Translations under genes and position numbers: made by a program
Notes under the pieces: model-generated
What the model saw: the letters and a program-made list of their open reading frames with translations, nothing else
The model's database searches: none
What the model was told of the DNA's origin: nothing
Source of the DNA: Prosapia bicincta
Lineage: Eukaryota; Arthropoda; Insecta; Hemiptera; Cercopidae
NCBI GenBank assembly: GCA_036971475.1
Contig: JBAIZL010000006.1
Coordinates: forward strand, 60,358,398 to 60,422,397
Direction: 5' to 3'
Length of the DNA: 64,000 bases
Shown: positions 1 through 11,977 of the stretch, in pieces
Layout of the letters: each line of letters begins with the position of its first letter
Numbering within the stretch: position 1 is the first letter of the stretch

Positions 1-733
1 CAAATAAATATCTGTGGTTTCGTTCCAGCATTGTGTATTGTGAAAGTAATAAAAAGGAATAAAGAAGCAATTGAAAAGTAAAGGGTGCCTACAAAGGAAA
101 TATTCAGTCGAACCTTAATCTTAAAGAATACATTATGTTATATAATATTTGGCCTTTTACTAAGACTAAAGGTTTGGACGTCCTGGTATCGACCGCTCTT
201 CCTGATTTATCTAAAAATTGTAAACAGTACATTCACACTTTTGGCACTTTTATTAACTCAAGATTTATTCATGTTAAGTTTTTTTATTGAGATGTTTTCT
301 TATTTTTTTATGCCAAACCAGATTTCTAACGTGAAACCGGTTCAATTTTAAATTAACAAGAATCAAAACAGAGAACATTGCCTTTGTATAGATTACTACA
401 TATTCTAACTTTGTTCTATGCAGTAATGCAGCCGGAAAACCCTATTTTGAGGGGACTGAGAGCTACTTGAAACCTTATGATTCGATTTTTTTGATTTTTC
501 AAGGAAACATTTGTTTTTAATTAAAAATGTCATTCTACTCCATTCTAGCCCTTAATTCTACCAAAAAAATACTGAATCTATGAAACTTGTTTGAGAGTCC
601 GACGCGGAAATACGTCTTAGCAGAGCTGTAGCTCAAAGGAAATTTTTGGCAAAGTGTAGGGGGTTTGATGTTTTGCCCCCTTACATTACACATCTAAACT
701 CTAAATGCTAGGGCATCGTTATAGGACAAATCA
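1..733. other. AT-rich non-coding DNA
   Basis: No gene, splice-bounded exon, transposon end or tandem array can be supported here. The open frame near 85-351 has amino acid use typical of AT-rich random DNA and matches no family I know. Confidence 0.5.
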
Positions 734-833
734 GTTGCCGAAACGTTTCAATAAATAAATAAAACAATTTTGACTCGATTTTCAACCCTCTTATCATTTA
801 TTCAATTGTTATTTCGTGTGGTCAAATAAACAC
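734..833 (+). repeat. Dispersed repeat, copy 1 (inverted partner at 5861-5960)
   Basis: This stretch starts GTTGCCGAAACG and ends CAAATAAACAC. It matches the reverse complement of 5861-5960 over about 100 bp with few differences. The similarity stops at both edges. The pair could be the inverted ends of one 5.2-kb unit or two independent copies; no target-site duplication is visible. Confidence 0.65.
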
Positions 834-1087
834 GAAGTGTTTGAAAGTCCGTTAAATACTTCACTTTCTGCTACAGCGATGTTCTCATGTATAAAAGCCA
901 TAGTGAGGCATTTAGGCGCTCTACGGTAGTTTTATTTATCTTTGATGCTATCGCTAGTGACGCGCATAGAAGCCTTATGTACGTATATTTATAGACACTC
1001 TCAGTTTACTGTTATTTCGTTACAATGAAAACTACCTCTATATTATAATACTGTAATTAAGGCGATAAAACATTAACAAGTAATATA

Positions 1088-1471
1088 AATAAGAATTTTT
1101 AAAGTCAATTCCTACTTGAGCAAATAAAAAATTTATTTTAGTTACTTTTTATTAAATAATTTTAATTAATATAAATAAAGTAAAATAGCCTATGTGTTAA
1201 AACAGCTGTTGTACCACATAACCTATAACATAAAATCAGCTGTTTTATGAAATTATATGTTAGCCTTTATTTGAAGCCAAATGCGACGAAATAACTACAG
1301 TACATTACATACTTGAAGCTTTTCTCCCATACAAAACTAAAATTAATTCATTAAATTCAACCAATGAATTAATATTTTGAAAAAAAACTGTATTAACATC
1401 AAGTGCCATCCACTACAACTAAAAAAATGTATTTGAACTTGAGTGGATGAATAAATAGTATTTTGATACTA
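1088..1471 (+). repeat. R1 dispersed repeat family, copy 1
   Basis: A repeat of about 380 bp that recurs at least four more times in this window (16410-17240, 37960-38530, 44575-45112, 46235-46600). Diagnostic words are AACAGCTGTT, CCACATAACCTATAACATAA and GAACTTGAGTGGATGAATAA. It has no clear terminal inverted repeats and no coding potential. The class (SINE, MITE or other) is undetermined. The internal CAGCTGTT and AATCAGCTG words could form a small stem. Confidence 0.7.
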
Positions 1472-2964
1472 TTATAAATAAATAACGATTAAAAATTTGA
1501 AGAAAATATATATAAGGAGTGTGTGAACTAATAAATGGAATTTAAAAAGAGATTTAATAATCCTTCTGGGGTATTTAACACCCAAAACCCTTTCTGATTC
1601 TATGTAACAACGACAAATTCCACTTAAACCAACCAACACATTTCTTATCCCTTGCCGTAGATAAAAAAACTTAATTGCAGGCTATTTTATATGGTTAGAT
1701 AAAATGTAATACTTTGTGAACATGAGGTTGATAACTCGACCTTAAGTATAATGTAGGAATGATAAAATAGGTTTCACAAAAACAACTTTGAATAATGATT
1801 CGACATACATACGTAGATGGCTGCGTTTTAATAGGAAGTAAATCATTATATTGAATAAGTCAAAATTATCGAATACATAAAATAATTTTGTTTTACAGTA
1901 AGAAATTGGTAATTTTGAAAAATATCAGGTGATTGCACAATATATTATTAGTTCAAAATGACACAAGAGAAATACTTTACAAAACTCAGTGTACAGTAAA
2001 TTAAAATTAACAATTTAAAGAAAGAAACAAAACAAAAGTAAAACAAATTGTTGTTTCTTTGTCTAGTTAGATGGAATTACAATTACAATACACTAGACAA
2101 TAGAATCCTGTTTTATGTTACCTCATTTTTTTAAGCAGCACAACTCACAATAAACTGAAGTAAATAATTATACTGAGAAATCTAATAAGGAAACTACGGG
2201 CATTTGTGTTATTCAAAGCCACTTCTGCCTTACAGACACTAAGACCATTGGCAATTCGATTTAACCCAAGAAGACTATAGAGTAAGGACGAAATAAAACA
2301 TAAAGCCTAACCTCAAAACCACAAATAGCAAATTAGAGTCAGTTGAGAGTGGTTACTTAAGGCAAATACGAAGAGAAAGAGGGCAACTGATCACAGAGAA
2401 CTATACACTAGATATTTACTCAAAATACTATTCTAATAAAAATCTAATTCTTTATAAAGTATACATTTAACATTTTACGAAGTATTTCACAAAGCGTTTA
2501 ATTTACTTTAAAAAACGTATTGTGCTTAGGTTTATTGAATCATTTATTTGGAAAGAGTGGTCAAAAATATTTTTTATTATTAAAATAAGACCTTGTGTTA
2601 TCCACAGTATTATTTGACGACAGTAAAACCTTAAACATTATGGAACTCTGCTCGAACGTTTTATCTACAGTTTTCAAACAAAGATTAGGTTTTCGTGTAA
2701 TTTCTCTCTAATTATTTTACCACATGATCCACAGCTGAGTTGTAGATAAGCCTATAACGCAACACCAAATAGGTTCAGATTAAAATTAGGATTTTTATAA
2801 TCAACTATTTCACATCTACTGTAATTCTTCTGAATTCTGTAAACATTGAAGTTAGAGAAAGAGACAAAGATATAGGTTTGTGGTTTTCAAAATGGCTACA
2901 AGTTTTATTATTAAATCGTAATCTTATTATAAACATGATGTTTATGTTTTATTGTTTAACTGTA
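1472..2964. other. AT-rich non-coding DNA
   Basis: No exon, transposon end or repeat array could be supported. Composition is like the rest of the AT-rich background. Confidence 0.4.
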
Positions 2965-4830
2965 TTGTGTGTGTGTGTACGTGCGCGAGTTTGTGTGTAT
3001 GGGTGCGTGGCTAATGTATTCTGTGTGTATGTGTGTGTGTACGTGCGCGAGTTTGTGTGTATGGGTACGTGCGCTAGTGTACTCTGTGAGTGTGTTCGTG
3101 TGCGTGAGTGCGTTTGCGTATATGATTGCGTATGCTAGTGTATTCTGTATGTGTGTGTGTGTGTGTGCGAATTTGTGAGTATGGGTGCGTGCGCTAGTGT
3201 ATTCTATGTGTGAGCGTTTGTGTGTATGGGTGCGTGGCTAATGTATTCTGTGTGTATGTGTGTGTGTACGTGCGCGAGTTTGTGTGTATGGGTACGTGCG
3301 CTAGTGTACTCTGTGAGTTGTTCGTGTGCGTGAGTGCGTTTGCGTATATGATTGCGTATGCTAGTGTATTCTGTATGTGTGTGTGTGTGTGTGCGAATTT
3401 GTGAGTATGGGTGCGTGCGCTAGTGTATTCTATGTGTGAGCGTTTGTGTGTATGGGTGCGTGGCTAATGTATTCTGTGTGTATGTGTGTGTGTACGTGCG
3501 CGAGTTTGTGTGTATGGGTACGTGCGCTAGTGTATTCTATGTGTGAGCGTTTGTGTGTATGGGTGCGTGGCTAATGTATTCTGTGTGTATGTGTGTGTGT
3601 GTGTACGTGCGCGAGTTTGTGTGTATTGGTACGTGCGCTAGTGTACTCTGTGAGTGTGTTCGTGTGCGAATTTGTGAGTATGGGTGCATGCGCTAGTGTA
3701 TTCTATGTGTGAGCGTTTGTGTGTATGGATGCGTGGCTAATGTATTCTGTGTGTATGTGTGTGTGTACGTGCGCGAGTTTGTGTGTATGGGTCCGTGGCT
3801 AATGTATTCTGTGTGTATGTGTGTGTGTACGTGCGCGAGTTTGTGTGTATGGGTACGTGCGCTAGTGTACTCTGTGAGTGTGTTCGTGTGCGAATTTGTG
3901 AGTATGGGTGCGTGCGCTAGTGTATTCTATGTGTGAGCGTTTGTGTGTATGGGTGCGTGGCTAATGTATTCTGTGTGTATGTGTGTGTGTACGTGCGCGA
4001 GTTTGTGTGTATGGGTGCGTGGCTAATGTATTCTGTGTGTATGTGTGTGTGTACGTGCGCGAGTTTGTGTGTATGGGTACGTGCGCTAGTGTACTCTGTG
4101 AGTGTGTTCGTGTGCGTGAGTGCGTTTGCGTATATGATTGCGTATGCTAGTGTATTCTGTATGTGTGTGTGTGTGTGTGTGTGCGAATTTGTGAGTATGG
4201 GTGCGTGCGCTAGTGTATTCTATGTGCGAGCGTTTGTGTGTATAGGTGCGTGGCTAATGTATTCTGTGTGTATGTGTGTGTGTACGTGCGCGAGTTTGTG
4301 TGTATGGGTACGTGCGCTAGTGTACTCTGTGAGTGTGTTCGTGTGCGTGAGTGCGTTTGCGTATATGATTGCGTATGCTAGTGTATTCTGTATGTGTGTG
4401 TGTGTGTGTGCGAATTTGTGAGTATGGGTGCGTGCGCTAGTGTATTCTATGTGTGAGCGTTTGTGTGTATGGGTGCGTGGCTAATGTATTCTGTGTGTAT
4501 GTGTGTGTGTGTGTACGTGCGCGAGTTTGTGTGTATGGGTACGTGCGCTAGTGTACTCTGTGAGTGTGTTCGTGTGCGTGAGTGCGTTTGCGTATATGAT
4601 TGCGTATGCTAGTGTATTCTGTATGTGTGTGTGTGTGTGTGTGTGTGTGCGAATTTGTGAGTATGGGTGCGTGCGCTAGTGTATTCTATGTGTGAGCGTT
4701 TGTGTGTATGATTGTGTAAGCTAGTGTACTCTGTGTGTGTGTGCGTGTGTGTCTACGTGCGCGAGTTTATGTGTATGGGTGTGTGCGCTAGTATATTCTG
4801 TGTGTGTATGTGTGTAATTTGTTTACAGTT
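2965..4830 (+). repeat. GT-rich minisatellite with higher-order structure
   Basis: About 1.87 kb of alternating purine-pyrimidine DNA. The basic motif is 36-40 bp (GTGTGTATGGGTGCGTGGCTAATG is cut short here as GTGTGTATGGGTGCGTG). Variants end in GCTAATGTATTCTG, GCTAGTGTACTCTG or GCTAGTGTATTCTA. These variants recur in a fixed order, giving a higher-order unit of about 226 bp (for example 3011 to 3238). Some units have lost or doubled sub-repeats and the (GT)n runs vary in length. Open frames across it are a by-product of the repeat. Long GT/GC alternation can adopt Z-DNA. Confidence 0.95.
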
Positions 4831-5860
4831 TATTATGCGTAAGGACCATTGTGTCAGGTACACTTTTAATTATTTATTATGTACCATTCATTATGTATTT
4901 CGTATTTCATAATATTGAATGTTAATGTATAGAGTTTTCATTCATACAAACCTTCATGCCTAACAATACAACAATGCTGGATTCTAAATTGCGCTCCATT
5001 GTTGGGGAACTTCATAAATGCAACGCGGCGCAATGTTGACAGCAAAAAGCTTCGCTTCATTTTATCAGAACTATACACCATCTGAATGAAAGGCATCATA
5101 TTTTCTCTACTTTGAGTCAATACGTTTTCAGTTCGTGTATTATATACCATTACACATCTGTTCCAAACTTTGAGTGCAGGACCTGACTGTTTCTAAGAAA
5201 TTAGAATGTTTTCATGGCCACTTTGCAAAGCTTGCTTGCTTTAGTCAAGAGTAAATACTTTCGCTTGGACGTTACTGTTGAACCCTGACTTGATTGCTGG
5301 GAGAATACTGAAGCCCATTGCGCACACGTGTGAATACTTCACTGATGTGAGTAAGCCAGACTCCTAAAGCTAATTTGCTGACGAACAGATGCTGCCATTA
5401 GCAGCAAAATCTACCAGTAGGCCTTACGTACTGATAAATATGACGGACAAGGGCTCTAGTGCTTTAGTACAGCACCGAATCCCATACAACTTTGTTTACA
5501 GGCAGTGCAAGTAGCAAAGAAGGATGAAATCCTGCCGTCGAGTAGCATTATCTGCTATTGGTAGTTGTACAGCACAAGCAGTGGTTATGTAAACACCACG
5601 CTGCTTGACACACTTACTAAGTACTCAAGATAATTTTTTAGGTTAATCGTACTCCATCCGTGTATAGATAATCTCAGGCTGCCAATATGTCCCAGTAACA
5701 GGTTTGGTTATAATGAGAAGGAAACGTATGTAGAAAGTTCTGTTTGCGTTTAATGCAAAATTTATTGACATTCGGAAAATTCAATTGAAATATTTCAAAA
5801 TGGCGCAAACGTCATTTATAATACCTTAAAATCACCCACAATGCAAAGTGGTGATAATTT
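4831..5860. other. Non-coding DNA, unremarkable
   Basis: About 1 kb of moderately AT-rich sequence with no exon, tandem repeat or transposon end that I can support. Confidence 0.4.
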
Positions 5861-5960
5861 GTGTTTATTTGAACACTCGAAATAACAATTGAATATATAA
5901 TAAGACGGTTGAATCTCGAGTTAAAATTGCTTTATTAATTTATTTTAACGTTTCGGCAAC
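5861..5960 (-). repeat. Dispersed repeat, copy 2 (inverted partner of 734-833)
   Basis: Reverse-complement match to 734-833, running from GTGTTTATTTGAACAC to TTTCGGCAAC. The GCCGAAACGTT word at its end resembles the conserved GAAAC-GT part of the hairpin motif seen elsewhere in the window. No CTGANGA core is adjacent. Confidence 0.65.
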
Positions 5961-6458
5961 AACATTTAACTTTAAAAAAAATGGTATCAATATTAAAAAT
6001 GATTTTGATAAATTATGTAGTTGAATAAACCATTGTTGTGTAAATTGAAAGCATCCAAAAATTGAATAATGTATGTTGTGAACAGTTTTGTTATTTTATG
6101 TAGGCCTATGGTTATTTTGTTTGGGTGTTTTTTTTATTTGTGTATATTGTTGTTCTCTCGGATTTGTTACTGTTTTTAATTATATATTAGATGAGTTTAC
6201 GACCTTCACCATGTAGGTGGGTTATTTGTATTTTGTAAGATTGTGAATAAAATTTCATTGGAAATTTTTTTTTAAGTTTTAAATTTCTGTTGTGAGTGTA
6301 CTTGTATTTTATAGTGTAATGTAAAATTGTTTTCAGGCTTGATACAGGGTTAATACTAAATCTACAGAACTTGACCCGTCAGTAAAAAAAGCATTTTCAA
6401 TGATCCCTCGGGAGCGTCCGGCTTTGGTCAGAAGGCACCAACTGTGACCTCGTTGGGC

Positions 6459-7112
6459 TAAGGATGGGCGACCCAGTGACTTTAACGGATCAGTGATTTT
6501 AGTGACAGCGCCAGGTTTGGATCAGTGACTTCTATCGATGATTTTAGTACCGGTGACAAGGGATACTGAGACTGCTCTGTATGTGCCAATAACAGGCAGG
6601 CATACCGCACTGGTGAAATGATTCCACACCTCGCTCTTTTCTTTTTTGGAAAGCTCATTTTATTTATTACACTTTTGCTACTACGCTCATTTTATTTAAA
6701 AATTAATTCCTACGAAATTAAGAACAAACACTACCGAGTGCGAAATAGCGTCTACTGTACACAACACTGTCACTATCTTGAAATCTGATACAAATCGACG
6801 TAATTGAGTAGAACCAGTGACAGCGACAAATCAACCAATGACGGCCGTGGTCGCGGAAGCGACATTTTACCCAATCACAACAGATATAGCCCCCCCCTCT
6901 CCCTTTCAGTCAACGACACTGCACAATAATCGACGCCGTGAGCCGAGCGGTGAAAGCAGAGCCAGTGACAGCGACTTTTTGCCCAATCCCAGCGGCAACT
7001 TCCGTTCGATCCGTTTTCACTGGAACTAGCGTTTTCCATATTTTATCACTGGTACCACCAGCGATAAACTAATATCAGTGACAAGTCACCGTGACAGAAA
7101 ATACCATCCCTA
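6459..7112 (-). mobile_element. Non-autonomous hAT-like element, AGTGAC family, copy A
   Basis: The left end reads TAAGGATGGGCGACCC and the right end, reverse-complemented, reads TAGGGATGGTATTTTC. Both are typical hAT-type termini. The interior carries many AGTGAC/GTCACT words, probably subterminal transposase-binding motifs. Flanking 8-mers CGTTGGGC and ATTTGAGC agree at 5 of 8 positions and may be a decayed target-site duplication. The right 100 bp match the left end of 19989-20498, which puts this copy in the opposite orientation. No transposase is present. Confidence 0.7.
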
Positions 7113-7577
7113 ATTTGAGCGAATTAAACGAATGTTATCGAATAGCAGCTGATAAAAGTTTTTACTGTGAGAAGAGATGAGTTTACAGTTTCAATAGAAG
7201 ACAACTGAACGACATATACTTTTAGAAGTTTCAACTGTAATTGTTAAAATGAATTGTTTTCAAATTTGGACAATTGTCTTCTCTCCCTCTAAGTTTCCTT
7301 TAAATATAAGGATTTTCTAAATCGATTAGTTTCCCGCATCTTCCCAACCTGTCCCAAAGTCCTTCTGGTTCCCCCGTAACGCCTCATCTCAATGCAGTTT
7401 CTTCCTTCATCGTGCATCTTTATCCCAGGCTTATTCCAAAAACCCGCCCTGATCCCGTTATTTGCTAAGCACTGTTCTACTACCCTGCAAGGCTCTAGAT
7501 AAATCCGTCGCATACTGTAAGTGTCTGCCGTTTCTAGGGTTATTATATTTCGCCATCAGTCTAGCGTCGCCTCATCA

Positions 7578-8357
7578 CAAGGGCGGCTCTAGGATAGACT
7601 TTCGAGGGGGGAGCACAATGGCAGGAAAACATAGGGCGAATTTGGGGTGGAAAACTTTCAAAAATAAAGGCCTGAAAATGAAATTTTAAGCTATTATTGT
7701 ACTTAAAAATCACAGGTAATTTGGCATTTCTTCATCGAAACCTGTATTTTACCTGAATTTACATAGACACAGGTCTATAGACGGCGCCAGTGGCACTAAC
7801 TATTTATCACTCATTAACACATATAATGAAGGAGGAAGTAACTCCCCATATGTACGTTACCTACCATATAAAAACTAAAAATATTTAGGTAGTTTAGGTA
7901 CTAATTTGAGTTGGACTTGGAAGTAGTGGTGGCCTCTATAAGTCGCGCATTATTACTCCGGCTGTGGATGTCGTGCCCCAGCGGTGGTAGAATCAACGCT
8001 ACATACAAAATACTGTTTAACTTCATCGTTTCATCAAACGCTCGGTCTGACGAGACGACGCAGAGCGTACTACACAGACAGTTATAGTACAGCCGAGGCG
8101 GTACGGAACTAGTGCGCAACTTGTAACATGCCAGTGTTTATGCTGGGTGGAACTACCAATATCATCACATGAATTTCTACACCTAACATTACATAAATGT
8201 AACAATATACATTGCTTTAAAATATAAGTCATATGAAAAATACATTTTTGTAAGTAAACTGGAATAAATTAAAATCTGTTCGAATATGAAAAAATAGTAC
8301 CCGAATTTTTTTTGGGAGGGAGCAATTGTTCCTTCTACTCCCTTGGAGCCGCCCTTG
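7578..8357 (+). mobile_element. Non-autonomous DNA transposon, GCGGCTC-ended family, copy 1
   Basis: The termini are CAAGGGCGGCTCTAGG and, on the other strand, CAAGGGCGGCTCCAAGG, a terminal inverted repeat of about 16 bp. Subterminal GGGGGGAGCA and GGGAGGGAGCAATTG are also mirrored. The element is 780 bp. A second copy lies at 61553-62136. The flanking 8-mers CCTCATCA and CTTCATAC agree at 5 of 8 positions, so a hAT-like 8-bp duplication is possible but not proven. A short antisense frame near 8023-8232 has a homologue in copy 2, so it is repeat sequence and not a host gene. Confidence 0.75.
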
Positions 8358-8788
8358 CTTCATACGACTGAGAGAGTAGTTCTGACTGTTGAAGATTCAC
8401 CGAAACGCGCCAATGAGAAATATGATAACGGAAAAAATGACAGAAGTCACAACACAGCTGTTATCGAGTAAGTAGATTTGTTACGTAAAGTTTTCATCTT
8501 AGCAACAGGCTGCCAGATCGGTGTGAAGCAGGCGTTAAGCAATATTGTGTTTTTCCTTCTTCTGTGGTTAAAGGTTTTCTCGAGTTTTCTTCAAGTATTC
8601 AAGGAGAAGCTAAAAATAATAAATAATAACATGAGTGGGACTCCTACTCTATAATAATCCCACAAATGCGAATATTCAGTTTTTAGAGTGGTTATCAAAA
8701 CAAAGTTTTGCTTTGAATGACTTTTTTATTTTGTAGAAATAAAATGACTGATTTCGCATCAAGTATTGCTATTTATTTATTTAGCGGC

Positions 8789-8820
8789 GACGTTTTGGTA
8801 ACATTCGTTACCATCTTCAG
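8789..8820 (-). other. Hammerhead-like motif (CTGAAGA-hairpin-AAAACGTC)
   Basis: Read on the minus strand: CTGAAGA, a 6-bp stem GGTAAC/GTTACC with loop GAAT, then AAAAC-GTC. This matches the order of a hammerhead core, except that the G of the conserved GAAA is replaced by A. Probably a decayed copy. Confidence 0.35.
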
Positions 8821-9353
8821 GCTTGTATATATGAATAATAGACCTAATTAACGTTGATACTTATACAATTAATTTATAGCCATGCATTATTTTGAGTAAC
8901 ATATAATACAATTTACCTTCAACAAATGACAAAGTCATACAATATAATAATATACTCAATTCGAGTATTAGTCATTTCACTCGGCTTACTAAAATACAAC
9001 ATTTAATACAATTAAAAATGAAACTTGTTATTTATTTCAAAATTACTATTTAACAAAAACCTAACCTATTACAAAGAACGTATAAACACACCAGGGACTG
9101 TAATATGTAAGGCAACTTTTTATTTAAATTATTATTTCAGATTAAATTTTTTAAATGACTGGTAAATAGATAAAATGTGTTTAAATAAGAGGAGTTCAAC
9201 TGTGAAAAAGTTGAGTATTGTTCTTATAATATAGTCTTTAGTTAATTAAAGCTTAGCTATTCACAACGGTAAAAAATAAAATAGTCAACTCTAAATCTCA
9301 CCACACATTTAGTTTTTAATAAAACACACACACACACACTAGGTCATAGCACA

Positions 9354-9386
9354 GACTAGTTTCGGCGACGATGTCGCCTTCCTCAG
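9354..9386 (-). other. Hammerhead-like motif, intact core
   Basis: On the minus strand: CTGAGGA, then a stem-loop GGCGAC-AT-CGTCGCC, then GAAAC-TA-GTC. All the core positions expected for a hammerhead ribozyme (CUGANGA, GAAA, GUC cleavage triplet) are present. Stem III would be only 2 bp, as in minimal hammerheads that work as dimers. The surrounding 100 bp recur at 63470-63545. Confidence 0.5.
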
Positions 9387-9870
9387 TGCTTGGTTACTAC
9401 TATAGGAACATTTATAATGTTCCTAAAAATAAATGCATTTCAAATAACTTGTTCTAAATAACGTGGAAATTTTTATTTTGTTGAACATGTCCCCCCAAAA
9501 TTTTGTTTGTAATTGTAATGAGGAGTTAATTTGAACCTCAATTAGACCTACATGTACAAATTCATACTGAAACAAAAATTCGGATAAAAAATTCTTAATT
9601 TGAAATTTCATTATGGAGGCTTAAAACAAAATACACAAAATAAAAGCCAATGTTGATACTTAGGCCTACAAACTGTTGTATTATATCGCCAGGTGTTCCT
9701 AATATTTCACCGTGTTAGGCAAGTGTTGATGGCACTAAATACAATCTAAAAGTTTTGTAAGGTTTATTTCCATTTAGCATGTTATTTTTTTAAATTTTAG
9801 GCTTAGCAAATTCGGAAATTTTATTTTTTACAATTCTATCCATTTTTATATATTGATAGTCTACTAAAAA

Positions 9871-10048
9871 CACTTGTAAATATTTTACAACTTGCCTATA
9901 GTAGCACTTATATTTGTTGAGGAAGGCAGTTTCGGTAGAGACTTTAGTTACGGTCTGAGTTTACAATGGGGCACATCTCCCGAAACGGCAGTCCTCAACA
10001 AATAAATATAAGTGCTGCTATAGGCAAGTTGTAAAATATTTACAAGTG
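9871..10048. mobile_element. Hairpin (foldback) element, CTTGCCTATAG family, copy 1
   Basis: Inverted arms 9871-9936 and 9983-10048 begin CACTTGTAAATATTTTACAA and contain CTTGCCTATAGTAGCACTTA. The loop region includes CACATCTCCCGAAACGG. A second member at 44667-44830 shares the arm core and the same central word, so this is a dispersed family. Confidence 0.75.
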
Positions 10049-10786
10049 AAACTATTAACTCACGTGAAGATGGAATCAGCAAATACTAAATATTTATGCT
10101 CACCTAGTTTTATTTAGGCCTACTTAATATAAAATTCAGTGTTTTTATGTATGGTTAGCGTATGTTTATTTTTACTTAGAATAAATTATTCTTCAGCTAA
10201 ACTATGCATTACTAAGGTGTCATTTTGCTAACTGAATTCTCAGCTAACCTTTAACTGTATTTATGTTTCAATTCTTTAATGCTATTTCATTGTTAAATAG
10301 ATATTGCTTTACTTATAATTTTTTTGCACCTTCAAACCATTCAACCGAAAATAGATACAAATTAAAAATAGTAAATGCTTACCGTGACATATTATAAACC
10401 CTAAAGTGAAGCAAATCTCGGTCATTTGAACGTTTCATATACATCTTAGTTGGTTGACACCTCGGTCATTTGAAGGAGCCCCGGATAAACATGATATGCT
10501 ACTGATTGCAATACTGCCGTTCGTTTTGAAGGTAAAGTGGCTTCAAAGAGATTAAATTTTAAAATGCTTGAAATATTAAACACATTTACCTCCCGCCGCA
10601 TACAAAAAAACTTACTAAAAATAAGGTTACTAAATAAATTATTACTTAATTGTAAGTACGGATGAGTGATAGATAATTACTCTTATCACTCGCAGGAGGT
10701 GCAGACTGTATGCATGTACTAAAAGGTTTGGTGTCCCTCGCGGTACCCTAGTTAACATAATCTACTGACAACACGAGAGCACGCGC

Positions 10787-10837
10787 AAAAAACACACACA
10801 CACGCGCACACACACATATATGCACGCACGCAAGCAA

Positions 10838-10926
<89 letters not shown>
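10787..10926 (+). repeat. (CA)n microsatellite
   Basis: An impure (CA) start with CG and TA interruptions is followed by a pure (CA)n run of about 85 bp from roughly 10840 to 10925. Confidence 0.98.
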
Positions 10927-10927
<1 letters not shown>

Positions 10928-11550
10928 AAATTAATATTCACATGTCGCTAATATCTATCCCCTCTCAGCCCTGCTCTTAAGCATAAATGATTATACGAGG
11001 ACATTCAAGCAAAGAAGATGAAGCCATACAAGTTAACATAGCCTTAGAAAATACGGAATCAAGAGAAATTCTAAAATAATTAAAAGTACTTTAACCATAA
11101 TGATTATAACATTTGAATATATTAGCAAAAACATAACGACTATCTGATAGGAGAAAATTATATTAAATTTAAATGAAATTGTCGTAAGAGTCAACATTTT
11201 GTAGTTTACTCGACCCAAAAAATGAAGTCGAATAGGGTTGAGACATTAAATAATTATTGTTTAAATACCGCAATGTTTTGTGGGAGACAAATGTGAATGG
11301 TTAGATCGAACATCATGATGTTTGAGAATTTGAACAAAAGAACAGAGCTGCAACAGATATAGTGTTTGGTGTTTAATTAAACAAAAACTTGAAATAAAAA
11401 TAAACAACAGAAATATTAACTATGGATATCGAAATCTTGTTGCTGTTCATGACGAGGTGGTTGTTAATTCTTTTTACACTTTTGCTATTACTTGCGACCA
11501 GACTTTTTGTTAACTAAAAGTTGTTAAATTGTTAACTTACACTTGGAGGA

Positions 11551-11577
11551 AACGTTTTCGTCTTACGACTTCTTCAG
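11551..11577 (-). other. Hammerhead-like motif in left arm
   Basis: Minus-strand order: CTGAAGA, small hairpin GTC-GTAA-GAC, GAAAACGTTT. It is the mirror image of 11871-11896 in the other arm. Confidence 0.35.
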
Positions 11578-11870
11578 CCTCGTATTTTTGCCGTTAGGAA
11601 TGCTGCAGTTGTGCTTCCTCGGTACAATTATTTTGAAAGTTAGAAGTGATGTGATCGAAGAGTATGTGTGATCTGTGCCGTGTTTGTTCATTTAAGATGT
11701 CATTTTTTGTGTATATAGATATAGACATAGCAACACACATAAAAATGACATCTTAAATGAACAAACACGGCACAGATCACACATACTCTTCGATCACATC
11801 ACTTCCAACTTTCAAAATAATGGTACCGAGGAAGCACAACTGCAGCATTAATAGCGGCAAAAATACGAGT

Positions 11871-11896
11871 CTGAAGAAGTCGTAAGACGAAAACGT
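11871..11896 (+). other. Hammerhead-like motif in right arm
   Basis: CTGAAGA, then hairpin GTC-GTAA-GAC with a GNRA-type loop, then GAAAACGTTT. The core order fits a minimal hammerhead, but stem II is only 3-4 bp. Confidence 0.35.
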
Positions 11897-11977
11897 TTCC
11901 TCCAAGTGCAAGTTAACAACTTTTGGTTAACAAAAAGTCTGGTCACAAGTAATAGCAAAAGTGTAATAAGAATTAAC

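Larger units (their letters stand above)
11463..11977. mobile_element. Long foldback element with about 245-bp arms
   Basis: Arms 11463-11712 and 11733-11977 are near-perfect inverted repeats separated by about 20 bp. They differ at only a handful of positions. Each arm carries the hammerhead-like motif (minus strand 11551-11577, plus strand 11871-11896). The outermost sequence is GTTAATTC/GAATTAAC. No open frame spans it. Confidence 0.85.

Noticed and set aside
2878..4912. Cysteine- and valine-rich open frames across the GT-rich region
   Set aside because: They follow the minisatellite period in several frames; a stop-poor GT repeat gives long frames by default.
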